Positions 12,101 through 20,593 of a DNA stretch of 64,000 bases are shown here, piece after piece. The notes beneath the pieces are model-generated. The model searched no databases. It saw only the letters and a program-made list of their open reading frames with translations, and was not told the origin of the DNA. The position numbers and the translations under genes were made by a program. This stretch comes from Beroe forskalii (Eukaryota; Ctenophora; Nuda; Beroida; Beroidae), in contig WFMF01000179.1 of the NCBI GenBank assembly GCA_011033025.1, positions 62,001-126,000 on the forward strand, in the 5' to 3' direction. Every line of letters begins with the position of its first letter. The first letter of the stretch is position 1.

Positions 12101-15100
12101 CGACTTGGAGCAACAATTCTTCTTTTCTGCCACGCTTTCCGCATTTAGCTCGCTCTACTCTGCTCTGAAGTCAGCTATTGAAGGTAATGACATGTTCAGT
12201 AGGTTTACTGAGGACTGGGATCTGTTCTTTGAGCCAGGAATTCAGGACTTGGTGTTAGTCTTACATGACCGGATTCTATCTTCTCCACTGAAAAATACAG
12301 CTTCTTATCTGTCGCCTGTTGTTCTGCTGGCTCCCCAGAATTCCGTGAAGAGTCTCATGAAACAGGTTTTCAGTAACTCTGAGAATATTACTTTTGACCA
12401 GTGCTTTGAGTACATAATGGGACTTTACGAAGAATCCGAGGAGAACACGCAAACTGCTTTATTTTCTTTGCTCTTGCAGTGTCAGAAGATATTCGATTTG
12501 AAGGAAGAAGAAAGCAAGGACGTTGATGAAACTGATGAAAATCCGACTGATGTTCAGTTTGATTCCCCTCCTAGGATCTATTTAGATTCCCTGGCGGACA
12601 TAGATTTGATAAACTTTGCTAGTGCTACTGAATACGAGGGGAGGTTGTTGAAGGCCACAAAGATTTGGATACTGCTCCTTATTTCAGAATCTAAAGTGCC
12701 TGCTGATGTCCTAAGGGAACATGTGGAATTCCTGAGAGGAAAGCGCATTCTAGCCCACTTCCTCGACAACTTGGTTTATCTCATCAGGTTCTCCAGTAAG
12801 AAATACAACATAGTTCCTCTGGACAGCGTCTTGGAAAAGGGCAGCTTTGAGTCGCATCAGCTGGCGAGCACATGTCTGATGGGCGTGGCCTCAATTTTTC
12901 CAGCCCTGTTGAGAAGTTGGTGGAAACGCCTCGACAAGGAAATGACTATTTCTGTTGAGAGATTTGTGAAGTCCTTTATCTCACCCACGCTAATCAAAGT
13001 GGAGACCAACTTCAAGACAAACCCTGAGGATGAAACGCTGCTGGTAAGTTTGTTTTCAGTAGTTTCTTTGTTTTACAAAGTATCCAGATATGGAAAATTT
13101 CCATAACATGTCTTGGTGGGACAAAAACCTGTTGGGCGTAAACGTAACACGCAGAACCGAATACTTTTTTGTTGATGTGTTAGCATTCTAAAGTGTTGTG
13201 CAGCGCGCGCCGCGGGCCGCGATAGTTTGCGTACGTACGTACGTGTACTATAATGTATTTTGTAATGGTCATCCATTCACACTTGTGAGTTGTTTCATCA
13301 AAATTGAAGGGGTTTTCAGAAGGGGAGATAGTGGGAAGGGGGACCGCCCGAGGGGCAGAGCAGCCTTCAGGCTGGTGGCATCGGGGGTCTGGGGCGCAGC
13401 CCCAGCGGGGAGAGGGGTGGAGCCTCTCACGGCCGTAGTCTTTGACCTGAAGTCAAAGAACTAATGTAGTCGTCCAATGCTAAATACTTATAGTGGCAAC
13501 TTTAGCTATTTGGGGCTGCATCCATGTGCATATGCGGTTGTTCGTCGTGCTGAATTTGATGCTAAGTGGTGTCAACGTCATAAAGTTGGTATGTTCACGT
13601 AATGTTATTCGTCAAGCAAAGTGGTGTCAACGTCATAGAGTTGATATGCGTACGTAGCGTTATTCGTCATGCTTGATTGGGTGCCGAGTGGTGTCAACCG
13701 ACATATATAAAGACATTCACTGCAGGTCTGGCCATTATTTCGATTCGTGTTTGGGTGTTCAAGTTGTCTTGCTAGTGTGTTGTTAATAAACCGTTGTAAA
13801 TAAAGTGAGGTTGTTGATAAGGTACCGTTGTCAATAAGGTACCGTTGTCAATAAGGTACCGTTGTCAAAAAGGTACCGTTGTCAATAAGGTACCGTTGTC
13901 AATAAGGTACCGTTGTCAATAAGGTACCGTTGTCAATAAGGTACCGTTGTCAATAAGGTACCGTTGTCAATAAGGTACCGTTGTTAATAAGGTGCCGTTG
14001 TTATTAAGGTGCCGTTGTTAATAAGGTGCCGTTGTTAATAAGGTGCCGTTGTAAATGAGGTGCCGTTGTTAATAAGGTACCGTTGTTAATATGGTACCGT
14101 TTTTAATAAGGTACAGTTGTTAATAAGGAACCTTTATTAATAAGGTACGGTTGCTAATAAGAGGATTCGAAGTGTCTTAGCTCGTAATCTCGACACACTA
14201 AACTCAATTATTTGACTCAATGTTGATGAAACGTTTGTTGAGTTGGCTGGATCAATGTAAATTCTTTAAAATTTTAGTCTTTTTGGTATTCAAAAATACC
14301 CGTCAAAATTTACCAAAATTTTCTTAAAATTTTCTAAATTTGGTAAAACAACCCCGTCGTGGTTCATCTCTGGAACGTCGGCATTCCCCCCCCCCCCCCC
14401 CTCATTGCGGATGTCCCTTATGGGTGGTCTCCTGTGTAACTTTTGCTCGGTATTTATTTCACTTTAGGCACGACTGGCAATACTGTTATAGTGAATCACG
14501 CAGGTTATTCACAAAACCCATGGGGATTTTCTTATGATTGTCAAATGCTTTATTGTAACGATTCCTGCACAGTGCACATGCAATGAGAATTGCATAACAT
14601 CGAATTAAAGCACAAACGAAATCCCGTTTTTTTCCAGATTAAAGCTCGACCTGTGGTGAGGGAAGTGGTTGCCACGTACACAATGGACGATATCACCGCA
14701 GATCTGATAATTAACATCGCACACAAGTTAGTTATGATATGGAACCACTTTTTGCTTCAATGCAATAATAATGATAGATTATGAGGTGTCTTGTAATTGG
14801 TAACGTGGTGAAATCTCTCATTGCTGGCCTTGAAACAAGCTGTCCCAATTTCCTGAGTATCAGACACCAGCTACAATCGAGGGGTGTTGTCCGTCTATTT
14901 CCTTTGACATGAGTACGAAGGCACAAAGACCAAAGGGTAACATCCTACGGCAAATTAAACAGCTCTGTTCAGTTTTCACCATTGTCTTACAATGATTCTT
15001 ATATACAGCTAATCTAGCTGCTCATTCAGCTGAAATTAAGCAATGAGCTAACACCTACAAGCTTGTGTGTCATTTACGCAATCCAGGACAAACTGGAGTC

Positions 15101-15923
15101 TAGTAACTAGTCTAACGGTAACTAGAGTCTAGTTAATTACTTTGAGTGAGGGGCTTACATTGCATTTAGGCCTACCTAGTTTGAGTTTTACATCTCATTA
15201 ACACTATCCCCTCTCCAGTCTAACATTGCATTTAGGCCTACCTAGTATGAGTTTTACATCTCATTAACACTATCCCCTCGCCAGTCTAACATTCCATTTG
15301 GGCCTACCTATGAGTTTTACATCTCATTAACACTATCCCTTCCCCAGTCACCCCCTGACCCCGCCCACCGTGAGCTGTGAGCGTCAGGTGGGCGTGCCTG
15401 TGTCCGTGTGGCGCTCCTGGATGCTCCAGATGACGAGCATGTTCCAGAACCAGAACTCATCCATCGTCCACGCCCTGGAGCACTGGAGGAAGAACATGGT
15501 CAAACAGTTCGAGGGCGTGGAGAGTTGCATGATCTGCTTCTCTGTGGTAAGTGCAGTGATGCTGTGCTGCCATGGTTACAACAGAGCAACGGCGCTGTGA
15601 TGTAATCAGCTATAATTCACTGACTACTCTTTCTGTGGCTGTTTGTAAAACAGATTACTAATGCTATTACTTCTTGAGGAATGTGCGTTGTGTAAATGCA
15701 AATATGGGGTATAAACGATTCCTCTCCCTTCCAGGTACAAGGGAAGAAGAAGGTGCTGCCTAAGCCGACCTGCAGAACCTGTAAGAAGAGCTTCCACAGC
15801 GCATGTCTTTACAAGTGGTTCAGCACCAGCGGCAAGTCCACGTGTCCCTTGTGCCGCGCAGTTTTCCAGCAGTCCTCGGGTCTCAGAGCGCGCCTTCAGG
15901 AGGAACCAGGACCCCAGCAGTAA
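123..15923 (+). CDS. LTN1: Listerin E3 ubiquitin ligase (5' partial, 14 exons)
   Basis: Ribosome quality control ligase that ubiquitinates nascent chains on stalled 60S subunits. Exons read from sequence: 123-290, 435-524, 754-853, 994-1124, 1310-1406, 1574-1689, 1931-2098, 3016-3156, 3371-3432, 9813-9930, 10293-13043, 14638-14726, 15348-15546, 15735-15923. All junctions are GT-AG and their phases agree, giving about 1472 residues. The family is usually about 1550-1800, and the initiator exon lies before the window. The N-terminal exons match the listerin start (a GRAAELL-like stretch, then [12 protein letters not shown]). The middle is a helical HEAT-type solenoid, mostly in one 2.75-kb exon. 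The C-terminus has the RWD-like part ([17 protein letters not shown]) and the diagnostic variant RING ([33 protein letters not shown]). A GPCR gene sits in the intron between 3432 and 9813. Tandem duplications hit several splice sites. Identity is certain; exact exon ends are predicted from sequence only. Confidence 0.93.
1388..1437 (+). repeat. Two-copy tandem duplication across an LTN1 5' splice site
   Basis: The end of the exon finishing at 1406, together with its donor, is repeated 29 bp downstream. Both copies carry CCAGAGTTATCGGT, so there are two candidate donors, GTATGT at 1407 and GTGTAC at 1436. Use of the second would add 29 nt and run into an in-frame TGA almost at once. The first donor preserves the listerin frame. 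Confidence 0.75.
2054..2723 (+). repeat. Tandem array of duplicated 36-nt mini-exons in LTN1
   Basis: The last 36 nt of the exon ending at 2098 recur at 2226-2261, 2367-2402, 2524-2559 and 2677-2712. Every copy is preceded by a pyrimidine tract ending in CTCAG and followed by GTAAGAG or GTGAGAG. Each copy is 12 open codons in phase 0 ([12 protein letters not shown], or FSALY in the first and fourth duplicates), so any number could be included without a frameshift. The intervening introns are about 105-127 bp and almost pure C/T. They share longer blocks, showing the array arose by unequal duplication of exon end plus intron. Inclusion in mRNA is inference. Confidence 0.85.
3195..3310. mobile_element. 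Relic of a CAGGGGCGTAGCC hAT-type MITE
   Basis: In the intron between 3156 and 3371, the stretch containing GAGCCAAGTAAAAT, GGTTTTGAATGTAACTC and GGGCTAAGCCCC aligns with the interior and one end of the elements at 27369-27535 and 40510-40690. It is diverged and lacks the other end. Confidence 0.5.
3433..4633 (+). other. LTN1 intron upstream of the nested GPCR gene
   Basis: This is AT-rich intronic sequence. I see no conserved coding exon, RNA gene or clear repeat in it, apart from short ORFs without recognisable domains. It presumably holds the regulatory region of the nested receptor gene. Confidence 0.5.
4634..4640 (+). promoter_or_regulatory. Candidate TATA box of the nested GPCR gene
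   Basis: TATAAAT lies about 125 bp before the ATG at 4765 and is followed by a short GC-rich stretch. This spacing would place initiation near 4665 and give a 5' leader of roughly 100 nt. It suggests the nested gene has its own promoter inside the LTN1 intron. The evidence is motif only. Confidence 0.4.
4765..8382 (+). CDS. Intronless SRCR/LDLa-module seven-transmembrane receptor
   Basis: A 1205-residue membrane receptor in a single open frame. Residues 1-17 are a signal peptide ([14 protein letters not shown]). A divergent SRCR-like domain covers about 35-150 ([12 protein letters not shown], later CPYVG). LDL-receptor class A modules follow, with calcium-type acidic motifs near residues 350 ([10 protein letters not shown]), 488 ([13 protein letters not shown]), 751 ([13 protein letters not shown]) and 785 ([13 protein letters not shown]). 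Seven membrane helices run from about 809 to 1165 and resemble the class A relaxin-receptor/GRL101 group, including NPVIY near 1156. The DRY box after TM3 reads FRV. No leucine-rich repeats are visible, unlike true LGRs. The second extracellular loop is unusually long, roughly 80-90 residues. The gene lies wholly inside an LTN1 intron on the same strand. Its ligand is unknown. Confidence 0.88.
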   Translation: MLSGLTFMAFLVLHAVPLDNKNLTLVDGYGNHKNIKNAGYVKLKMAAGPGLMCVNETGKYEHVAHIVCQEMGYRDAADWFALDSPIINRINERKNPLYQTKRKNKYSFLTDVHCPSAATRFYECTYKTASHPACPYVGVYMNSPKLLAVVCRPNDPAALCNLVHHNGVLKKKCPGFSHVEVFKCGLSDEYYSVIQRKFVTRRCSNDPYNYQSCGISLRGKLINQPGALCSDTLCMGFGDPSLGEGAGLPPDHYSFLRTSIYDILTCDFSTGLVSGTGTYLDWCFLPNITGTCQEFGITNNQGVSDSENNCDLECPSSQSCIDEARCNGFQYGLFCNKDGQQVYIKPARICDGIEDDCSDQRDEIICYRNRIKQLTTAESELEDHENYCFRPTVLHTIGQIFNFTRCGPLEKDPNSASLYKESICLDFKEQINCSDPWRGVLRCKIRGYPSTVSSAVLCKNLRRFCDDGLDEMCEAASHSCYIHKHLMCNGVWDCEDGSDELSSSCKSLLKGKKCYRRYRHAEKLPIPIQWLDDGIPDCMSGEDELLDTLPTCQVFDQSRRISSDNTSCDDVFVCSRGSHEYVELGQLCDGVEKCDKETSVCHAARLTARPFVSPVRVKGNVYFMHCLPGLEASHHSLFEPCIQETFKNPNYPTFGVFILPAHRVPKRKLSCKHLFGELYVYLSCTDRCLEPDAKCFLKPLKLNSCKKSSFEKIVTLSGDGVLTFVTKYRGEFHNDLFECSNLRCIGYDKVCDLVNDCGDYSDEHGCVNNFQCKATEHYINRVKKCDGVFDCTDYSDECNEECNNYILSTWSLKIFAWTIGILATGLNIVVLFRLLADTPSTISFSAVNKVFRLMISTGDLLTGVYLVTISAFDTVVIGNQYCKNQVEWLSGGFCAGLGVISTFGANISLFSMMCLSIFRVKSLKIRAGDVLKRYQKVALTFIIILVVFLSADLAVIPLADSLKDFFVNGLSYSRDMNLFLAAVSKQDHLNVFKAYYGNNLRQDLSWDEIGRLLKGMFTTNYGEIQRQKIHFYGNAGVCLFKYFVKRNDPQFLFVWINLTMNLASTCGIALCYLMIFTLANKTTKRLSAMVAANDDNVKDCRADRLQKSITRIIFTDLLCWAPFLVICLLHTLEVIDATPFYPIFSIIVLPINSVANPVIYDKVLLKKANELSKFIKSCFGYYEKTEIQVDKTASAASIRGENISA
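8383..9812 (+). other. LTN1 intron downstream of the nested gene, with a 16-bp inverted repeat pair
   Basis: This includes the presumed GPCR 3' UTR; an AATAAA lies at 9387-9392. GCGAGGTTGCGCTACA at 9220-9235 recurs inverted at 9685-9700, bounding about 480 bp that could be a MITE with short terminal repeats. No further coding exon is evident before 9813. Confidence 0.45.
13310..13465. repeat. GC-rich repeat-like block in an LTN1 intron
   Basis: A sharply GC-rich island within AT-rich intron. It contains several short palindromes: CTGGGGCGCAGCCCCAG, GCCTTCAGGC and TTTGACCTGAAGTCAAA. It looks like a dispersed repeat. The short ORF across it has no recognisable domain. Downstream, 13562-13690 holds two to three copies of a unit of about 60 bp containing GTGGTGTCAACGTCATA. 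Confidence 0.45.
13808..14160 (+). repeat. 17-bp minisatellite (GGTACCGTTGTCAATAA unit)
   Basis: About 20 head-to-tail copies of a 17-bp unit carrying GGTACC lie in the LTN1 intron between 13043 and 14638. The first ten or so copies are nearly identical. Later copies drift (GGTGCC, TTGTTAATAA), a typical decay gradient. There is no coding potential. Confidence 0.9.
14386..14401 (+). repeat. Poly-C homopolymer run
   Basis: Sixteen consecutive C residues in an LTN1 intron, beside CATTGCGGATGTCCCTTATG. The latter resembles the edge of the CCATCCATAAA repeat family seen near 17066 and 56594. The run length may be unreliable in assembly. Confidence 0.6.
15155..15347 (+). repeat. Triplicated 3' splice-site region in LTN1
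   Basis: A 63-66 bp unit containing TTTTACATCTCATTAACAC occurs three times. Each copy ends in a pyrimidine tract plus CAG: at 15218, 15284 and the used site at 15347. All three are plausible acceptors for the exon starting at 15348. Only the last joins in the phase needed after the donor at 14727 and leads straight into the conserved RWD-like segment. Confidence 0.8.
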
Positions 15924-16114
15924 TTTGATTCTGTTAATTGTAAATTATCGAACAGATCAACAGAATATTGTATTATTGTCAGACTTACTCAGGGGATTCT
16001 TATCAGACAACGTCTGACAAACAAAATTAGTAACAGTGACGAAATTCTGCATGAGCCATGAGTTGAGTAAGTAAAGATCAGATGGGCCTCATCACACTGT
16101 ACTTGTAGTGATAT
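15924..16114 (+). other. LTN1 3' UTR and downstream sequence
   Basis: AT-rich sequence after the LTN1 stop codon. I cannot pin down a polyadenylation signal. No gene is seen. Confidence 0.4.
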
Positions 16115-16582
16115 GGGATCGTTCACATATTACGTAAATGTAATCACCTAGGGGGAGAGGGGACGTTTTCAAATGATTACGTTTGATTACGGGGAGGGGG
16201 AGGGGGTTTGGTGGTTGATTACGTAATCAAAATTTACAAATTTTGACACAATTTTTGACATTTTTTGCCACAAATTCTCGGTATTTTTAGCAAAATTTTC
16301 AGAAAACCAACTCAAAAGCACCATTTTTCAGCACCATTTTTTAAAAACTTACCTCAATATTTTCATAAATTTTTCCAAAGTTGAAACATAATCAATTTTA
16401 AAGTATTTACACTGTCCATTTTCTTCATTTTCTACTCAAAAAGGTGGGGGGGGGTTAAGCCATTATTACGTAATATTCTCCTCAAGAGAGGGGCGTTGGG
16501 TTTTGATTACGTTTGATTATGAGGGGGAGGGAGGGGGGTTGAAAATGGCCAAAAATTGATTACGTAATATGTGAACGATCCC
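16115..16582. mobile_element. 468-bp MITE with 23-bp terminal inverted repeats
   Basis: The left end GGGATCGTTCACATATTACG recurs as its exact reverse complement ending at 16582. TAT flanks both sides, a likely 3-bp target duplication. The interior has subterminal inverted GATTACGTTTGATTA/G-rich blocks and no coding capacity. This is a non-autonomous DNA transposon. Confidence 0.85.
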
Positions 16583-17474
16583 TATCGGTAGATAGATATT
16601 GTGTTTATCTTTTTTACGCCCTGACCAGCATTTTGATCTTCAATCCACGGTAATATAATGCAATGCGAGAATTACAAAAATTAAAAAACATGACGTCAGC
16701 AAATTAAAACTTAAAAGACTCCCAAGACTTCTAGTGGATCTAATCACTCAGCTATATTTTAGGGAATAATTGTTAATAATGTTTAAATAAATAATGAGTT
16801 AATAATGTTTAAATAAATCAAAATGATACCGTATACTACACTAGAAGTAGAATTAGAAGGTTATTGAAATAAGGGAAATCAGGAGATCTCGAAAATCATG
16901 TGATTATTGTATATTTCCTACAATTATTTGCTTTGTCTGATGATGGAATAGATAAATTTGAAAGTTAAATTAGAAAAGTCAATGTTTTAAAATATAGAAT
17001 ATTAAGTTTTACTCTTGACAAAAACCTTTATTTGCTTTAACTCGATGAAGAATTCAGTACCTAAGGGGCCATCCATAAACTTAAAGGACGTCCGCAAAAT
17101 TTCGGCTATTTCAGACCCCTCCCGATCCCTCCCCTTTTTCCGCAAATTAAACGTCCGCAATCCAGAAACCCCTCCCTCTGCGCGCTTCCCTACGAAAACA
17201 GGGGTATACGTGTTCAGCAAAATTAAAAGTGACTTCCAAATGTGGAACGTTGCGCCGCGCGCGAGGGAAGGGTAACATCCTACGACAAGGAATGAATTTG
17301 AAGGAAAATTCATGGCCTGGCACGGCCATTGTCTGACGTCGTCAGGCAACGCCTGACAACATGGCCATGGGACAGCCGAAATTCCAAAGTGGACGTAACA
17401 TCCCAAAGTTGACATTATGCCCTATTGGACTATGCTGGCATGCTTTAATAATGACTGAAATGAATATGAATCGA
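16583..17474. other. Non-genic stretch with a CCATCCATAAA repeat end
   Basis: No gene is recognised. From 17066, GGGGCCATCCATAAA leads into AAAGGACGTCCGCAAAATTT, which matches the repeat starting at 56594, so it is a dispersed element. Its other end is not resolved. The overlapping short ORFs on both strands are shadows of this repeat. Confidence 0.5.
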
Positions 17475-17645
17475 TATATTATTGATATTTCCATTAGTGG
17501 GTGGCATTTTTAACAGTCTTATCGATCGGATAAGTGCTCTCCTTCACTCCTTCAGCACAACCAAGTTGCTTCGTCATCTCAATTATTAAGAGTATATATG
17601 ATGTCAGTGTGCTGTAAAATTTCTATTCAATTCAATTTATTTGAA
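17475..17645 (+). mobile_element. SINE-like repeat, copy A
   Basis: About 170 bp (GGGTGGCATTTTTAACAGTC, then CAGCACAACC, then GTGCTGTAAAAT) ending in an ATTCAATTCA tail. It is alignable with the insert at 19827-20109 and with the tail at 25372-25480. The tail abuts the 3' end of the minus-strand reverse-transcriptase element, so one inserted into the other's tail. Confidence 0.6.
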
Positions 17646-17934
17646 ATAAAAACGGTCATCCGCGGATGCCTTCAAATGTGAGGCAAAGCCTCTATACAAT
17701 AATCATTTCAAACATTTATATAATAAAAGGTGTCCCAAAAAACTTGATTGGAATCTAAAAAGGCGCACATAAGCTGCATAAATTCAAGTTTGGCATCAAC
17801 ATATTAAGGGGATATCACAGTTCATATAAGTATAAGCTATTAGTAAAATTGTCCCTCGTGTTTGAAGTGATTGATCATTTCAGTGAAACACAAAAATTCT
17901 CAAATATGAAATCGAACCCATACACTTTGCACCG

Positions 17935-18338
17935 CTATTCAACTGTCAGTTTCGAGATGAAATATCTCTTCTTCAGGAACTCCACAAAGTGTGACACAAC
18001 ATTCTCAGTTAATTTAATATGTGTTGTGTTGTAATATGTGTTGTGTCCCTTGTGTGGTATAATATTAATGTCACTGTTGATGTCATCACTCCAATCAGTG
18101 GGTTTTCCTCGGTATCCTCTGATGGCAGCCAGAGTAGTCCTCAGGATTGAGAAGCGAAGTTTCCTGCGCACATGAGACATCGTTTCACTATAGGGTGTCC
18201 CCCTTTTTTGTGAAATGAGTGAAACAAGTCTCTTGTGCAGTGTGGTGGCTTCCTTCCCAATTGCCCCGCTGGTTGAGAACACGAGTGGTGTGAAGGTGGC
18301 TTTCTCGACCTGGATGACCCTGTCATTGTACACCCTCT
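17935..18338 (-). pseudogene. Reverse-transcriptase C-terminal fragment
   Basis: This open stretch encodes the C-terminal tail of the polymerase (TFTPLVFSTSGAIGKEATT, then RRKLRFSILRTTLAAIRG). It is cut off from the main block by the MITE at 18345-18565. The frame is continuous with the main block once the MITE and one copy of the GGCGCC target duplication are discounted. Confidence 0.7.
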
Positions 18339-18344
18339 GGCGCC

Positions 18345-18565
18345 CGTAACGTTCGTCGGTCGATCGATTGGAATTGGTCGATCGATCAACTTCATCTGAT
18401 CGACTGATGTGTTTTGAATAGAAAATGTTTGAGCTAGTAGGAAAACAACTAAATATTGATCATTTAAACATGATTCAATTCATTAGGGACCAGTAAAACA
18501 CATCATTTATTCAAATGGAGTTGATCGATCGACCAATTCCAATGGATCGACCGTCGAACGTTACA
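18345..18565. mobile_element. MITE with 46-bp TIRs inserted in the reverse-transcriptase ORF
   Basis: The ends begin GTAACGTTCG and form about 46-bp inverted repeats with two mismatches, enriched in GGTCGATCGAT. The element is flanked by GGCGCC at 18339-18344 and 18566-18571, a 6-bp target duplication. It interrupts the polymerase ORF after KKRR and creates its stop codon. Confidence 0.88.
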
Positions 18566-18571
18566 GGCGCC

Positions 18572-19826
18572 TCTTCTTCTCTTGCTTGTGGAACACCGTG
18601 TTGATGGGGCTGCTGTTGGAGGCATTCCCGTCATGAAACACCCGGACATCAAAGAAGACATCAAAGGTCTTCTCCATGGTGTTCCATATACCCAGTGCCA
18701 AGATGTCCAGCCTTGCGTCTGGTTGGGCGTTAGTCGACCTCAGGCGAAATGTTTCACCTGTCAGAGGGGACAGCTTAGGCTCCGTTCTGACATCTTTGCA
18801 GACTTCCTCCATGAGCTTAGCTTCCATGTCCCTTATCTGATTATGCCACAAGTCCGTGAAGCCTCCTTTGGCGCAAGACAGTGCATGATCTATCAAGTTG
18901 GGCTTAGAACATGCGCAGGTTTTGGGCAAACCTTTGATGGGGTGTCTGTACCGTAGGAGGATGGCATCCGTGAACTCCTGCTTTGATAGTGTGTAGTGGA
19001 ATTGTTCGAGAGGCAGGGCAGTAAGCCAGGATGAAGCTCCTCTCTGACTATGGTTTCCCACCAGTATTGGGAGGAAACATGAGCGGATGGCTGCCTCCAG
19101 GGGTTCAAACAGGGGACTTATGTTTTGGATTGTTCTCATTACATAAGTCCACCTCTTGCAAAGGCCGGTGGTGAAGGCGGAGTATGCCAGTTGGGGCTCG
19201 ACTCTGGCGATCTTGCACAGCTCCTCAACCTCTGTTATCCACATCTTCACTTTGGAGCTTACATACTCCTCAATGAATGACATCGATCCAAGGGCTGCTC
19301 CAAGGTATCTCTGGCCTGCAATGGCATCTTCCATGCTTAAGGCATCGTCTGTTATTCTGATGCCTGTTCCCTCAAAGAGGCGGGTGGCTTCCTCCTTGTG
19401 CTCCGGTTTGACCACCAGCCACGTTTTGCCAGCGTTTGGAAAGTACCCAACTGGGGGTCCAATGTGTGTCAGTCTGTCCCACCACGTTTTCAGAGCAGTG
19501 AGTTGTCCTCTAGCACCACCATCGTCGGCATACCAGATCTGCTTGCACCCATCGATAAGTGCCAGGTCTTTGATGATGCTGAGGGTGGAGATGGAGTAGA
19601 ATCCTGACGCACAGTTGTCACCTTGGGTCGTTCCTTCCTTGGACAGGATGTGGCTTCCGTTGGGGAGCAACAGTTTTGCTGGCATTCTGTACGTGTTGAT
19701 GACGTACGTGGCAAATTCTGGGCATGTGTGCTGGAGATTCAACAGTACTGTGGTCCGGTTGAGGCTGTTGAATGCATTTGAGGCGTCGACAAGAATGACT
19801 CCCTGGCAGTTGGAATCTGAGAAGAT
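18572..19826 (-). pseudogene. Reverse-transcriptase catalytic domain fragment
   Basis: About 418 open codons carry the fingers/palm blocks: ILVDASNAFNS (first catalytic Asp), TTQGDNCASGFYS and WYADDGG (catalytic Asp pair). They continue through PNAGKTWLV and a thumb region to FFDVRVFHDG. The fragment lacks its N-terminal part, which is displaced beyond the insert at 19827-20109. Confidence 0.85.
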
Positions 19827-20109
19827 TTGAATTTGAATTTGAATATAATTTTACAGCACAATTACAATATACATTTTTTCAATAATTTATATAGAGGAAC
19901 GTCTCGGTTGTGCTGAGGGACAGCACTTAGTCAATCATCAAGACTGTTAACAAGGCCACCCATTAAGGAAATAATTATAATATATCAAATAATATGCTGA
20001 AAATAAATTGGTTAGTTAATTTCATAACACTCTCAATAAAGTGCATACTGTTAAGAATAAAATAAAAAGAGTATTTAACTTATTTACAGAAACATAAAGC
20101 TGTATTTTA
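19827..20109 (-). mobile_element. SINE-like insert, copy B, mimicking an intron
   Basis: About 280 bp of AT-rich sequence inserted in the reverse-transcriptase ORF. It ends, on the minus strand, in an ATTCAAATTCAAATTCAA tail with a short TCAA duplication. By chance the host codons beside it read GTAAGT and CTTCTCAG, so it resembles an intron. Splicing there would lose the reading frame, whereas precise removal with one TCAA keeps it. It is homologous to copy A at 17475-17645. Confidence 0.78.
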
Positions 20110-20460
20110 TTGACTTACCATGGCGTCACAGGCTGCTTCACATCCACCTTCCTGGCCAGCTGATAACTGGAGTGGTCCCACAGAGTTGATGATCTCCGGT
20201 TTGAGAAGCATGGCCACAGCTTTTCCCATGATTCTGGGGAGAACTTCACCGATTCCTATGGGGTGCACTCCAGGGTTCTTGTCGAGGGGTATGAGTCTGC
20301 AGTTCAGCAGTGGGGCGATAGGAAGAGGATCCACATGTTCAGTGCAGAGTCTCCTACAGGCACGTGCTATCGAGTCGCAGGCGTCAGATGACACTTGGCC
20401 AAAGGATTTTGAACACAAAATTCTCCTCCATATGTCACTGCCTGGAAAGAGCTTCCGAGT
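20110..20460 (-). pseudogene. Reverse-transcriptase N-terminal fragment
   Basis: Encodes PGSDIWRRIL, then ARACRRLCTE, then LIPLDKNPGVHPIGIGEV and AGQEGGCEAA. This is the conserved block upstream of the first catalytic Asp in this polymerase family. The segment stops at the insert at 19827-20109. Confidence 0.75.
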
Positions 20461-20593
20461 TGATCAAATTACTAGACTAATCCAAGAGCGACAAAAACCA
20501 TGACAAAACAATGGTAGATATTCAATTCCATCAATATGGATGAAATAAGATGTGTTGTTTTACCATCAATTTTATGAAAAAGCTCTTGCAATT

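Larger units (their letters stand above)
17646..20500 (-). mobile_element. Decayed reverse-transcriptase element with two nested insertions
   Basis: Three minus-strand coding blocks belong to one polymerase protein, read from high to low coordinates. The first, about 20460-20110, has LIPLDKNPGVHPIGIGEV. The second, 19826-18572, has VILVDASNAFNSLNR, a KEGTTQGD block and the catalytic YADD in WYADDGG. The third, about 18338-17935, has TFTPLVFSTSG. An AATAAA-like 3' end and an AATTG-repeat tail near 17640 suggest LINE-style retrotransposition. The blocks are separated by a SINE-like insert (19827-20109) and a MITE (18345-18565), each at a short target duplication, so the copy cannot make an intact protein. 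The 5' end is not found. The family resembles polymerases widespread in cnidarians; its exact clade is not assignable here. Confidence 0.8.

Noticed and set aside
17002..17415. Minus-strand 137-codon ORF
   Set aside because: It overlaps a CCATCCATAAA-type dispersed repeat and lacks recognisable motifs.
19827..20109. Intron within the reverse-transcriptase ORF (GTAAGT start, TTCTCAG end)
   Set aside because: Splicing at those sites would shift the frame. The segment matches a dispersed repeat with an ATTCAA tail, and the flanking codons including GTAAGTCAA and ATCTTCTCAG are contiguous coding sequence.
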